In this document: piece after piece, positions 1 to 13,456 of the stretch
Numbering within the stretch: position 1 is the stretch's first letter
Layout of the letters: the number at the start of each line of letters is the position of its first letter
From: Phascolomyces articulosus
Taxonomy: Eukaryota > Mucoromycota > Mucoromycetes > Mucorales > Lichtheimiaceae
DNA: 64,000 nt
Assembly: GCA_025677815.1 (NCBI GenBank)
Contig: JAIXMP010000013.1
Coordinates: forward strand, 248,001-312,000
Direction: 5' to 3'
Notes under the pieces: generated by a model
Told to the model about the DNA's origin: nothing
The model's input: only the letters and a program-made list of their open reading frames with translations
Database searches by the model: none
Made by a program: the position numbers and the translations under genes

Positions 1-3000
1 ACAGTAAATTCCATGGCAACAATGACGACGATCAAGGAAGATTCATTTGTGGGTGTTGATCATGCGGATCTTACATTGCGGACACAATTGTTAGCAGAAG
101 CATCATCAAATGATAGGATAGATGTAATATGGGATTGGGAAAAGCAAGAAAACGAAGCGGAAGTATCTATTGCGTCCCCTTCGCTGAATTTATCATCAAA
201 GACGGCGGATGGACAAAAGGCAGTTGATTTTTGGGTTGATCGGGTGATACGACTTTTGGGTAATAACTGTGTACCTACACCAAATCGCGGAAACCCAGCA
301 ATGATGGATGGACCATCCAAGTTTGACATTGCTACATTTGCAGCTCATGTCAAGGCAACTGTGGGAGTAAACAATGTATCTATCATGATGTCAGGAGTAG
401 ATAAAGGCATCAAGGGCAAACGAGAAATACCACAACAATATATGGATAATGCACCTACACAGGATATCACCACTCATCTAATTATGCTACTCGAGTCCTT
501 TTCAGCTGGATTCACTGGTGTTGCGATCGCACGCACACATAATCATCATCGGCGTTCAACGAGTAGCAATGAATCCTACAACAGGGATAAGGATGAGCTT
601 GGATTTAGACCTCGACTGGGAAATATACGTGGACAACTGCGGCAATTCACTATAAGACGAAAATTCCAAGTGGGGGATCAACCTGAAGAATCCGATAAAT
701 TACTATTTTGGTGCTCCCATATCAATATGGCAACTGATGTGGCAATGGAAGGATTATCTGTTTGTTTGAGCCCAGCTATCGTGGTGAAGAAATGTGGTCT
801 TGTCTATAGTATTGATGCCCATTATGCCATACTGGTTGCTTTGCAAGCAGTGAAGGATACCAAAGCTCGATTATCCCAACAAAAAAATGAACAGCAACCT
901 ATTGAATCATCCAGTAACAAGAATATGCTCCTTTTAAAAGTTCAAATTCAAGTCAATCGCACAGATATATCATTTACATTGCCAAATAATGTAAGACTAT
1001 ATCTTCGAATGGATGAAGTTAAATCGCAAGGACAAAGTAGTGGGGTTCCCGTAGCGCCAGGTGATGATGATCAACCTATTATTACTGCACGCAACGTTAT
1101 GCTCTTTGGATTATCACCTTTCAAGGAAGGTAAATGGGAACAACTCATTGAACTAGACAATATTGAATTCAGCCGGATACATGGGGATAATGAGGATGGT
1201 AAAACAACACATCAGCTTGGCATATCCAAGCTGTTTTTACGAGTGCCTTACAAGTTTGTGGTGGCCAGCATTGTTGACAATGCAGTTTCTTTTACCAAGG
1301 CAGTCAAGACAATGCATGGTCGGTTTTCAGGGACACATCCATTTACCTATCTTGGCCCAGTCTTGTCACCAGGCCCTCGAAAGTTACCTTACATGTGTCT
1401 AAAATGTGGTTCCTTTCGTTTACAATTTGATGATGATCCATTCGAGTCTCGTTTACGTGTTATATACAGAACAGGTTTGGCGGAACAATTAGGTAGAATG
1501 GCATTGGATCAGGCATTTGAAGAAAAAGCACAAACGTTTGTCCAGTCACCCAATATCAAGGATACCAGCAGAAAGGGTATTGATAGTGATCAAGCAAGAA
1601 GTCGCTTCTTGAGCTCAGACAAGGCAAAGTCAACAACAGCAACTATGAGTAATGGATCAGAACAGAGTGAAGATATGGCAGGAGCAGGAGATGGCATTGG
1701 TGTTGACAACGAAAGCAACGGTTCAGCAGCTGATGCCCATGTGAATGAAGTATGGCACATGCTTCAGCAACATAATTCGGATACATGGATCAAACATATC
1801 AATGCAGCGATTGATCGAGAAGAAAAAGATCATGATGAATCAAGAGTTTCTGATTATTGGCGGGTGGGGCAACTTAACGATGTGTATGACGATGATGGAG
1901 ACAATGATGTAGCAAGTCTTTTTTATATAGAAACATTACCATTGCCTCCACATCCACCCTTGTTTGATTTTACCATGATGAATATGATACTTCAAATCAG
2001 TATTCCGGATTTCCCACTTGAAGATACCCGTTTATTTGTGCATCAGAACGGCAAAGGTATTCCCATCGACACAAAATTTTCAACATTAATACCGTTCAAG
2101 TTAAATTGGAAGGCAGGCGAAACGTGGGCGCAAATTCGAGATTATCCTTTACCTATGCTTTTAGTACCACCTCCAAAGGATGATAGCGAGGTAGCGTGGT
2201 CGCTTTTAGGCAATTATGTTTTGGGTGATCAGCTTGGTCATTTGGATGCTTCAAGACGGATAACGATACCCATTATCGATACCCTGAACTATACCATCGA
2301 TATTGCACGTACTACTACACCTGCCAAATTCTATTCCATTGTGAATATCAATGTGCACACACAAGATATGTCAACCATCTCATGGTCCGTACCTTATCAA
2401 CCTGCTATTCAAGACATATCAAGAACGTTTGACTCATTTACACGTGCACCTGTGGATCCATCACCCAAAATTGGTTTTTGGGACAAGATAAGGTTGATCA
2501 TTCATACAAAGACCAAGATCTCCTTTGTTGGTGGTGGTGACTTTGCATTCTTGATGAAGGGTACGCGGGATCCATATGATACAAGTGAGCGTGGTTTCGG
2601 ACTCGCTAAAGTTTGGAGTAACAATGTGGATTGGCTATTAGGACACGAAAATCCAGAAAACGAATTTATGCAAATCATTAGTCAGGACTATGCATTTGGT
2701 GTGCCTGATTTGGTCCATGGTGGATATACATCAACTTATGTTTTACCTGGTGTTTCAAGACCTTTGGATTCATCGAGTGATCAAGAAAAACAAGGAGATG
2801 GTAGCAGTAGTCTTGCTACACCGAAACGTAAACGCACTTTAACTTCATTATTACCGGTACGAAGGTCTGATCCAAGATTTGTCAAGGTAGCACTCAAGCT
2901 GACGGATGGAATTCGGATGGGTATTGGATGTCAACTCGAACGTGTATGTCCGCCAGGATGTTCCAACTGTGACAGCGATGACTTTATGCGACGTGCTTCG

Positions 3001-6000
3001 ATGAACACCAGACCCGATTTGACAAGATGCCGCTTCTTAACCTTTCTTCCGCATTATAAAGTGAATTTAAAAACACCGAAATCTGTTCAAGCAATAGGCG
3101 AGGAAAAGGCTAAGGTAAACATATAGGATTTTGATTTTGAGTCGCTTTAAAAAGAATACGATGAATAATTATTAACATATTTGCATTTTTAAATGTGGTT
3201 TTTATTAGCATTATGATGCATACGAAGGTTTTAGGTCCAACTTTATCCATCTGTCAATTAGTATCGTCAAAATTGCAGCCGAAAAACCGGAAAAGATTGA
3301 TATCACAAATGCAACCATGAATTCTATGCACTTGACACCTGGGTTTATTGACCATTTTGTCACTTGGTTCCGGCTTTTTGGTGGTGCTATGAGCTATCCC
3401 ATGCGAAATGGTCCATTATTCCCAAGACTTGATCCACGACCGACGAAAAAATTTGGCAAGCATATGCGAAGCATGAAATACAAGGTGGTCCTACACCCCT
3501 TGACCATTGGTTATTTTTACAAAGATCAAAATTCCATTGAAGATAGACGAGTGGAAGATATGGGTGATTCTGTCGGTTTGAAGGCATTAGTGTCTGCATT
3601 CAATGTGGATATTCATCAACGGCGAGAGATGACGGATGTTGAAAACCATAAATTGGATCAAAAACGACTCAAGGCAAACTGGCCTATGCATGAAGCTGAG
3701 GTTCATTTAAAAAGTATTGATCTTCGTGCAGTGCATGTTCAATATTCGGCGACAAAAGACAGCGAAGCTAGCCAATATAGTACCAGTATTCCTAGCGTGG
3801 CAGTGGAAGGAATGACTGGTAGTGGTGATTCGAGCGATAACAACAGTGGCCTTGATCCGGATTTAATGGATGGATTAGATCGTGATGAAAACGAAGATAC
3901 AGAGCCATCGGATTGGGTAGATTTTGATGACTTTATCGAGTTACAGGTGATGCATCCGGATATTGTACCTATAGTCCAGGTTTTGCCATTTGCATATTCA
4001 CCTTGCATGTATTATCTCAAGCAAACAAATCGCGCTGATCGAGAAAAGTATCGATATCTAAGAAACACGCATAATTGTATTATGGGAACTGCTGGTGGTA
4101 AGTTTATTTTTTTTTAGGATATCGAGATAAAAAGAAAGAAAGAAAGAAAGAGGAAGAAATAGTCTGTCTTTTATATCTTATATTGATTGTTGTGTGCTTC
4201 ATCCTTTTATAGATACTCGTGAAATACAAATGGGTATCGTGCGACAGCGTTGTCAAAACATTGATGTCCAGATCAAAAAGCATCAAGCACGGTTGCACGC
4301 TGTTGAAAGTAAATTGACTGATTCTGGACAAAATGATGAAAAATTATTGAAAGAGGTAAACGATAAGGAATTACTATTTAATTGAATATAAATGTATGGA
4401 GCGGATGATTAACAGACTAATTTTTATTTATTTATTAGTCACGTACAATTGTTGATAAAACCGAGTTACTATTTGAAAAAAGAAACCTATTACAGCGATA
4501 TCTTCGAGAATTATCAACTCAGACAATGCCCAACGTATCTGGAAGCAATGGTATTACCGGCGATCAAGGATCCATTCCAGGTTCTACTATATTCGGTCGT
4601 GATTCGTTATCTGCCTGGGAGGAATTGATGGGTCATTTCAAGCAACGCTGTATTGTACACAATCCACAAATTATTTGGAATAATGCTGTTCGAAACATTG
4701 CATATCATTTCTTGGATGTTCGAGCTCACAGGAAGGCTTTAGACTATTACACGTCAATGCGTGCCGTCAAGTTTTTACGTGACCTAATCGATGAATCTTC
4801 TCAAAAGGAACGGGACTCTTGGAAACGGGATTCAGTGGTCGTGAATGACGATGATGATACTTTTGATAGCCATATGGCCCAAGAACTGATTGAAAAACTT
4901 CTTTCAGAACAGCACACCAAATTTGTTGCACTAAACGAAACAGAAGAAGACCTAGAAAATAATAAAAAGATTGATATGGATATGCCTGATGGAAATGTTA
5001 ATGATCCAGAAATTCAACGAAAGAGTATCCCAGCAGGCTATGAAATGAAGAGCAACTATCTGATCGATTTACTCCATCCTCAAATCAGCATGCAAAGCGA
5101 TCGGGATCCAGATAGCCTTGTCTTACTTGCCAATGAACGGATTCAAGTCAAGGGATTCAACATTTTTGACATGAACGCTGCCGATGTGGAAGAAATGGAT
5201 TTGGTCAAAAATAGAACCATTGTTAGTTTGGATAATTCTCAAGTATTTGTGGCGAAAAAGGAGCGATTTGATACTGTGGATCTCTTGTTTGATAATCATT
5301 ATGGTGCAAAGCAAACTGATCGTTGGCTTGCATGGGTTCCTCCAGAAATGCTTATCAACTATATCAAACGATCGGATAAGTTCCAACGTGTGGCCCATCG
5401 TCTCGCATCAACAGTTCAATATGACAAGTATAATCAGCTGCGTTTCAAAACGAATCCTACAGCATTCGCTTATAACCATCCATTTGAAGACCGATGCGAT
5501 TCAGTTCATCTCAATATTCCAGAACTCTCTCTGACTGCCAACTCCAGTCACTACAATGCCATTTTCGAGGTGGTGACCGATTTATTATTATACAAGGAAC
5601 CTGCCAAGAAGGAACGTTTGGCACGTCTACGAGAAATTATGATGGCTGCTGATAGAAACAGTCTTGGAAAAGCCATTGAACGGATTATCACACTTCAAGA
5701 TCGTGTACGTCAACTTTCCCAAAATTATACTCGTTATCGTCTCAATTTATCCAATCTTGACCAAAACCGAGTGGATGAGTTCCTTAATATTCGAGCATCC
5801 AAATATGAACATTGTGAAGAATTATACTTGGGTATGGAAGCCATCAAGTTGACGCAACAAAGTAATGCACGCAAAAACTATCATGAACCCAAGACCAATC
5901 TCAAATTTGTATTTGTCGCTGAAAAGCTTCTTTGGGAAATGCTACAAGATAATGATATGCCTCTTTGTGAATGGAATCTGGTCAATACAACATATATTCT

Positions 6001-7619
6001 TACAAGCAAGGAAGATCGATCGAGTAGCAATACATTTGAGGTGGATATGTTGACTGTGAAAAACAAGACATCTTCGCCTGTTTTCTCAGAAGTCCTTGGG
6101 CCATATATAGATCCTCGGAAGTCTATTACTCCAGATTTTTCAAGACACAAAATGTTGCGTGGTTACCTTGTCGATCTTCCGCCTGTAGGCGGTATCCCTG
6201 TCACCCAACATTTAGAAGTGAATTTATATCCATTGCGTCTGCAAATGACATATGAGTTTGGAAAGGCGATGGCATCTTATGTATTTCCTGCAGAGAGACG
6301 TCAAAAACTTTCATCTTCTACGACGACTGATGCACCACGATCGCCGGTGTCTCCGTCAGCTGCTACTAATACTCTTATTGCTACAGATGGTGGTGGTGAA
6401 GGCTCGATACATCATTCTATTTCAAGCAATGAAATCCGCATTATGGATGAGCCAGAGATCGTTGTACCTAATAATGAATTACAATCAGGAGAGCCAGCAC
6501 CAGAAATGACAACCAGCTTATCGGCTCCTCCATCAGGCAAAAAGGGTGGATTGAAAAATGGAAAGAAGAAGCACGCCAAAAAATCGGTAGTAGATGACCT
6601 TTCAGTCATGAAAAAACGTGCTTCTAGTAACCGCGCGTTCCTTCTAGTAAAGATTCCCGGTACTCGACATTGTTTGAGTTATCAGGTACATTGATTTGCA
6701 TTTTTACAGATCGAAAGTAAGACAGATTATATAGAATGAATAACCTCTGACATATATTTGTTAAATAGGGACAAAAAGAGAAAAATATTGAAGATCTACG
6801 TGATTTTGCCTTCCAACAGCCAAACTTGGAATATCGAAACAAGACATGGTCATGGTTTGAGTTAATGTCAATTATTAAAAAAGGTATCTTTAATTTTTCT
6901 TTGAATTGCTATTATAAACGAAGGGAAAGAAGACAAATTTGCTTAACATAAACTATGTATTTTTTAGATTTTATGCGTGCTGCAGTATTACATAATAGTA
7001 CAGCATTACTGAAGGAAAAGTTAATGATACGTCGCCATCCACGAGAAAGATTGGTAGAATCAAATATTTCTACGCAAAGCAACCCTTCTCACTTTGTGAC
7101 TGACGGTTATAATTCCCCGGATGATGGATCTGAATCTTCTGATAGTTCCAACGAAGAATTAGATGAGCTTGAAAGCGATGCTGTTTCTCTTCGCTCAGTG
7201 AGTATGTGGGAAATGGAACATGTTTCAGAACCAGTTCATCATACCCATACCCGCCGATTACTCCCATGGTCCCTCAGGTATTATTTAAGAATATGTTTTT
7301 TTTTAAAAAAAAAAAAGTACATCAGCTCTAATTATATTTGTGCTTTGGTTCATATTTATTTATTTATAGGTCACGTAAAAGACAAATAGCAGATACTAAT
7401 TCTACTGGCGTGCATCCACATGAAGATATTCGTAATGAGAAACGACACAGTATTGACAGTCTGGATATTCGGGAAACATCATCCATGCTGGATGAAGAAT
7501 TAACAGTTAAAGGAAGGATGCTTCTTGGTAAAAAGTATAGTGGCCCTATTTATTCATTTTCTAATCCAAAGCCTAATAGTAAAGGAAAACGTCCTATTAC
7601 TCATCGGACAGAAAGCTAA
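1..7619 (+). CDS. FMP27: Fmp27/Hobbit/BLTP2-family bridge-like lipid transfer protein, 3' part
   Basis: The gene runs in from the left edge, so its N-terminus and true start are missing; the frame is open from base 1. Exons by splice motif and frame: <1-3114, 3209-4097, 4213-4355, 4439-6685, 6769-6883, 6968-7277, 7370-7619 (2355 codons in the window). Family hallmarks seen: the GFWDK motif at about 2473-2487, followed by a block with GSRDPYD-like spacing (KGTRDPYD); a PLFPRLDPR...KKFGKHMRSMKYK block in exon 2; NSQVFVAKKERFD and TANSSHYNAIFEVVTDLL blocks in exon 4; and the conserved C-terminal MKKRASSNRAFLLVKIPG...NIEDLRDF...NKTWSWFELM stretch spread over exons 4-5. In the family these are rod-like proteins with a hydrophobic groove that move phospholipid at ER contact sites (yeast Fmp27/Hob1, human BLTP2). 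The tail has an acidic Ser-rich patch (exon 6) and ends basic. Family assignment is firm; which paralogue it is, is not. Confidence 0.9.
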
Positions 7620-10447
7620 ATAACATTTGTACATATTATATTCTGCTTACTTGTCATTCAGAGTATATCTTTTTTTCTTTCTCCTTGAAATTGTATATAT
7701 AATAATAATAATAACCGTAATTTTATTTTATTTTTTGCTCCACCCATTTATTCATATGTCTACTTGTTTCTTTCTGTCATCGTGTTATTTTATAAAACAA
7801 TTTTTCATTATCATTGTTATTATTAATTAAATATTCTTGTAACTTGATATATTCGCTTGTTTTCTTTGAGTTGGTTTATTTATATTGGTTTTAACTTCAT
7901 ATTGTTTATAGGTACGTAACAATATACGTATCCAAAAAAAAAAAGATAAACTAGTGCAACATTTTTTTCTTGCGATTTCATCATGATGATACTGTTGAAT
8001 AAAGATTAAGTATTGATTTTACGCATTCGAATAAGTCTACTACTTCCAACAAAAAGTAACATACATAGTCTGTTCCTATATAGTTAGTTAGTTATATAAT
8101 TCAATAATGTGGCTAAACAAGACATCAATGTACTATTATTAAAAGGGCCAGTAAGAATGAACAGTATGTCTTAAGGGCTAGTTCTTCGAAAGTAGTTTTG
8201 ATTATCATCGGCATTATGGATAGTCTATCAATTTATTATCTTACTCACAGAATACTTTTTATAATAAGAGATGGGCGAAGGAAAAGTTATTACTATGCAC
8301 TTATAAAACAGTGTAGTAATATCTTAACCTAAAATAATAACATCGCATGAAAGATAAACAATAATACTATTGATATTACAAGTTAGGGTAAGGATAACAA
8401 CATGAATATTTTTCTTCTACGTAGGTACCTTTTATTTAAACTAGGTAGTTTTTTATATTTACAATAAGGGGAGATTGTGTTTGAACTGCATGAAAGAAAG
8501 GAAGATTGCCAAGTATTTACATCCAATCCTTGGAATCATCAGCAACATTTATTATTTCTTAATAAAATTGAGTTATAATACTTTGATAGACTATTAAATT
8601 ACATCATCATCATTTATTTTATACAGTTTTATTATACATCTACCACTAAAATAGACACAGAGAGATAATAAAAAGCATGCACAAAGTTTCTGTTTATGAT
8701 AATCCATACTAAAGTAGAGGCAGTAGTAGTGAGCACAGCCATATCACATCCTATTTTGATAATTTCTTCTGAAAGATGTGATGAAGGGGGTTTCTATTAT
8801 ATAAATGTAAATAAGACAAAGGAAGGTTTTATTATATATTATTAATATAAAAAATGAAAATATCATCAAGGATCATCCCTAAGTTGTTCTTAAAGAACAT
8901 TATTATTCCTGTTATGAATGTGTGTGTGCGCCTTCTTTTTTCCATCACATGAATGTTATTAAGAAGAAGATATGTGGAATTAAATGAATTAATGATCGTT
9001 AACTATTATATAACGATAAACGAAACCCTGCTTTGCTGCTTGTATCATACCACCATCACCATAATCTATTACATCCTCCTCTGATTTTTCCTTTTTCCCT
9101 TTTTTCCTTTTTACCAAAGAACAAGGATGACTGTCTACATAATATAGATATGTAATAACTGCAGATCATCATCTCCACCACAGGAATATAAGATACAAAT
9201 CCCTTTTCTTTCATTCATTGTGTTAGAGTAGAGTTAAAAAGAGAAAAACTAGAGACAAATTAGGGATCAACGACAATCCCGACTATACATGATCAAGATA
9301 CACACACACACACATACACACTACTTTCGAATAAGGGGGAGAGAGTAATTATTATAGTAAAGAAAAGGAGAAAGAAACAAAAAGAATTGAACAATCCGCA
9401 AAAAAAAAATTGTACATACTTTTTCCCTCCTTACTTTGATTTTCCCGCATAATAGAAGGTATAATATTACACTTTTTCATACAGTCTTCTCTTAGTGGTG
9501 ATATCTTTATTTTTTATATCGTGGGGAAAATAGGAGATGATAATGATGAGGGTCTGACAGTTGTTTTTGAAGCGCAAATAATAATAATAGCAGTATTTAA
9601 AGTAAAAGATGGAGGATGAGAGAATGCCCTAAGTTCACAGTGTTTAAATGTATTAATAGTACTAGCTATATACCTATAAAAACCAAGGATATTAAGAAAA
9701 GAAGGAGAGGCGCCAAGCAAATATAAAAAAGGTTAAGGAATTCTTTGGACAAAGAAGCTGTTTTTATGTGATAGTTAGTATATAATAGATATTCCTTGTT
9801 TTCTATGCGTGAAAAAATAATATATTTTGCTAAATGTTTTAGAATATATCTATCAATGCTAACGCAAGTAATATATAGAAGATGGCCCTACTACCATATA
9901 TTATCTTATTAAAAAACAAACGTTGTTGTCGATGATCATGAACGACAACAACAACGAAATAACCTATATATAAATAAAATAAATAAAAAAAGGAAAAATC
10001 AAATAAAAAAAATGTATCGTAAGGATCTTTATGTACATTTTGTTCTAGCCCATTATATTAAAAGCACATTGAGACCTGATGATTATATGATATAATAGTA
10101 ACCGGGGATTAGTTTTTTTTTTTCAATTTATTATTGCATCTCATCTTTTTTTTTTGGGATTAACTTAGTATCGTCATTGCGCAAAGGGTTTTTTTTATAT
10201 AATAACGAAAAGATCATGGAGGGTATACATTTTTTGTTCTATTTGTTGCATCCTAATTGTCGGGTGTTTTATTTTTTAGATTAGTAGGTGGTGGTGTGGT
10301 ATCATGCAGTTCGTGTATGGTTACCTTAAAATAAGATGCCATGATGTTAAGGAATAATAAGAAGCATCACCAGTAAATACCATCACCGCCCAAATCATTA
10401 CTCTATTTTTTGAAGATGATAATAAACAGGGTTCTCTCCTACATATT

Positions 10448-10468
10448 GATGATGATGATGATGATGAT
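10448..10468. repeat. (GAT)7 microsatellite
   Basis: Seven uninterrupted GAT units in non-coding DNA. Confidence 0.9.
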
Positions 10469-12423
10469 AAAAATGTGATGTTATTACTATTACTATTATT
10501 ATATGATTATTAAACCCTGCTTTAACTATTCTTTTTATTTTTTGCATGCCCCTTCTTCTTCCTATGATATGAAAATAACAGGACAAAAGAATTTGATTTC
10601 TCAAGTTATTTTTTTCTTGGTGTTAAATTAGTTTTTTTTTTCGATTTATGCAGAAATAAAAGAAGGTAAAAGAAAATCATCATGATGAGTCTAGCCCAAG
10701 TCACGATGATAAAATATGGGGAGTAACTTGCATATATAACTATTTGAAAAAGACATATAATTATATATTATAAGTGTTTCGGTAAACGGGGTAGAAAAAT
10801 GTGCTAAGCGAGAGGGATAATAGAGCGAGTATATATATAAAAATACATATGTACATAATCATCTATAAACATTGAGTAGTCAAAGTGATTATGCATATCA
10901 ACAATAATAATATCATTATTCAACGTGCTTGAAAACTAAACTTAATGTCAACTAATGACAGTATAAATACTTATTACTGTAAACATCTGATAAATGTAGG
11001 TGATAATAATAAAAACAAGTTTCAGCTTGTAAGTAAATAGATAGTGGTAGATAAATAAATGGATGGATAGTAAGTAGTAATAATAAGAAAGGAGATGAGA
11101 GGAGGAGAAAGAAAAAGGAATGATTTTAAGGAAAAACCTTCTTGTCAACAAGTCCAAGACATACACACACACATTCTATTCCACCACGTTAAGTAAAAAA
11201 AAAATAGTAATAATACAAGGATATAGCATTTTATATTACGCGCGAACCACAGGGTTGCATTATACATAATGTAAACTACTACTTGTGAAAAGAAGCATCT
11301 GAGTTATTCAATACATGTTGCTACAAACATTTACCTTATTGATGTGAGGAGGGTCTTCCTATGTTTCTTTTTTTTTTCTGAATGAAAATGATATACATAG
11401 ATAAATATATGTCATGCATTAATATATAGAATGAAATATTATCATGATGATGATGTACCTTAATTTCTAAAAAAAGATTTACAAAACCAATAACAATAAA
11501 AATACAATCTAAAATAACAACCTTTTACAAAAGATCAACCCTTTTTACTAAGGAAGAAATGAAGAGAAATTGAGTGCCACGATCATCATCCTAGAGTAAA
11601 GATAAATGTTTCAATTCATAGAAAAAGTTTCTTTTTTTGATTATAGCCGATAAATGGTTTTTTTTTTTTTGGTTTTATGCCGACCCACGTGTGGAGGGCT
11701 TTTATTTTTCCTTTTCTCCCCAGGGAGATGTTAGGGAGAGAAAGGAGGTGTAGGAGGTGTATGTTATGAGTGTGGTTATGAATGTATGGATGAATTAAGT
11801 GGAGCAAGAAGAGGAGGTTTTATGTTTTTTGCTAGGCCTAAGCGAACATGAAAAAAGGAGAATTAAACAGTGTGGTAAATGTTAAAAGGGGAAAGGAGCA
11901 AATGGAGGAGAAGGAGGGCTTTTAAAAAATGGGGGAGTAAAAACGCAGTGTCACATTGATTGCAGCATATCAATCACTATCGACTGGTTTTTTATATATA
12001 TATATACATGTATCTTAAGCAACAAGTGGTTTTTTAATTCATTCATCATAATAAGTACTATTTCTATTATGTAACTTATTGATAATAATAAAAGGATCAT
12101 CATCTATTACATATATTTATTTATGTATAATAAACAGTTTTAGAGCGAAAAAGAAAGAAAGAGGAGCTTGATTATACTTTTATGCGAGTGATTTATATGT
12201 TCAGGATCTGGGTTGTATTTTAGAGTAATAATAATAATAGTAATAACAAATAAAATTGTTGTTGTTTGCTTGAAAAATAGGATAAAGTTCGGTTTCCAAC
12301 TTGACAAATTTGACGCCCTGATTTTTTTTTCTACAAGAATATCGTTTCTATATGCATATAGCGCATACATTTCATACATATCATCATTATTATTAGCATC
12401 TCTTTCTTCATTCGTTTTATGTT

Positions 12424-12443
12424 ATAATAATAATAATAATAAT
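12424..12443. repeat. (TAA)n microsatellite
   Basis: Uninterrupted run of TAA units. Two further trinucleotide runs follow within 250 bases. Confidence 0.85.
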
Positions 12444-12609
12444 ATGTACGTAGGGGTAACTTTTTTTTTGTTGGCCGAAGTAGAAATAAACATCGAGTTG
12501 TTATAACAAAAAACTTTTTTTTTTGTTTCTTTCGTACATTTAAACGCACACCACCTAATTATTAAACACACGCATACATTATTATTATAATACTATAATA
12601 AATAAATAT

Positions 12610-12633
12610 CTATTATTATTATTATTATTATTA
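12610..12633. repeat. (ATT)n microsatellite
   Basis: Run of TAT/ATT units between 12.60 and 12.64 kb, upstream of the small cysteine-rich gene. Confidence 0.8.
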
Positions 12634-12665
12634 TATATACAACATTAAGTATCATAACATAACTA

Positions 12666-12687
12666 ATACTACTACTACTACTACTAC
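12666..12687. repeat. (ACT)n microsatellite
   Basis: About seven ACT units in the promoter-proximal part of the spacer upstream of 13008. Confidence 0.85.
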
Positions 12688-12834
12688 CATTATATATAAT
12701 CACGCGCACATACGTTCAAATATAAATTCGATTCTTTTTTTTTTCTTTTATTCATTTCTTACTTTTTTTCCTTCTTCTTCTTCTACTTTTTCACATCATC
12801 TTCCTCTAACTCCTTCAATCCTCTTCATTTCATT

Positions 12835-12842
12835 TATATAAA
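12835..12842 (+). promoter_or_regulatory. TATA-like element and C/T-rich leader of the 13-kb gene
   Basis: TATATAAA-type sequence about 165 bases before the ATG at 13008. It sits inside a C/T-rich block (12.72-12.96 kb) typical of fungal core promoters and leaders. Position and composition are the only evidence. Confidence 0.45.
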
Positions 12843-13007
12843 CCCTTCTTTTCCTCCGTTATCTCTTCTTCCTCGTCTCTAACCCATTGACCTTCCTTTA
12901 TATTATTTTTTTTTACTATTATTTCATTTAATATATTCTAATTTATCATCATCCAGTAATAATAATACTAATAACGACACACAAACAACAGAATCATCAT
13001 CATCATC

Positions 13008-13412
13008 ATGGATCATCTCTTTCCTTCTCCTCCATCATCACCTATTCAACACAATCAACAAGTAGTAGACAAGGTAATTTGTGGTTCATGCGACAAGGTA
13101 TTATCCTCGGACTGGTTTTGTTCCGATTGTCATAAACGATGTGAAACTTGTAATCGTTTTCTAAGTGCGGATGAACATTGTACTCGATGTTGGTCTTTTG
13201 ATATACGACATAATACATTTGTTCGTAAACCACGAAGTACTCCTCACTTTTACCATCAGTACCACAATAATTCATTTACACTTCACTCATTTCAACCACC
13301 ACCTTCTCCACCTACACCTAATCAACATGTTTTGTCGAATCCAACAATGAATTTTCATCACCATGCAGTAACAACTTCAACAATGGCAAGTCTGCCACAT
13401 TCCTTTTATTGA
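13008..13412 (+). CDS. small cysteine-rich (putative zinc-binding) protein, 134 aa
   Basis: Single uninterrupted frame. The N-terminal 20 residues are Pro/Ser-rich. Residues 25-61 carry four CxxC pairs with spacing C-x2-C-x9-C-x2-C-x3-C-x2-C-x9-C-x2-C. This is two tandem units of about 17 residues (CGSCDKVLSSDWFCSDC and CETCNRFLSADEHCTRC) joined by HKR. Each unit resembles a zinc-ribbon/knuckle and the eight cysteines could hold two zinc ions. The C-terminal half is low in complexity (Pro, His, Asn, Ser, Thr) and probably disordered. I recognise no family and assign no function; an adaptor or nucleic-acid-binding role is only a guess. The start is the first ATG, preceded by a run of ATC units. 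The gene stands alone, with 5.4 kb of spacer upstream and 2.4 kb downstream. Confidence 0.7.
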   Translation: MDHLFPSPPSSPIQHNQQVVDKVICGSCDKVLSSDWFCSDCHKRCETCNRFLSADEHCTRCWSFDIRHNTFVRKPRSTPHFYHQYHNNSFTLHSFQPPPSPPTPNQHVLSNPTMNFHHHAVTTSTMASLPHSFY

Positions 13413-13438
13413 CGAAAAAAAAAAGGAGGAGCAAAAAA

Positions 13439-13456
13439 AAAGTTGGTCCCAACTTT
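13439..13456 (+). terminator. short palindrome downstream of the small Cys-rich gene
   Basis: Stem AAAGTTGG/CCAACTTT with almost no loop, 26 bases after the stop codon and followed by a T run. It looks like a bacterial terminator, but in a fungal nuclear gene it is better read as a possible 3'-UTR hairpin. Confidence 0.3.

Larger units (their letters stand above)
7620..13007. other. 5.4-kb gene-poor spacer
   Basis: No supportable gene was seen on either strand. All open frames are short (under about 80 codons), low in complexity and lack recognisable motifs. The stretch is very A+T-rich, with long A or T runs and microsatellites (for example GAT repeats near 10448 and TAA, TTA and ACT repeats near 12424-12687). 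Much of 8.6-11.9 kb is purine-rich on the plus strand, while 12.72-12.96 kb is strongly C/T-rich on the plus strand, as expected just upstream of the gene at 13008. It could hold the 3' end of the Fmp27 transcript, a long promoter or untranslated leader for the 13-kb gene, or unannotated non-coding RNA. Confidence 0.6.

Noticed and set aside
9514..11807. several 60-75-codon minus-strand frames in the gene desert
   Set aside because: Low-complexity translations (runs of Tyr, His, Ile, Lys) from microsatellites and A/T tracts, with no motifs.
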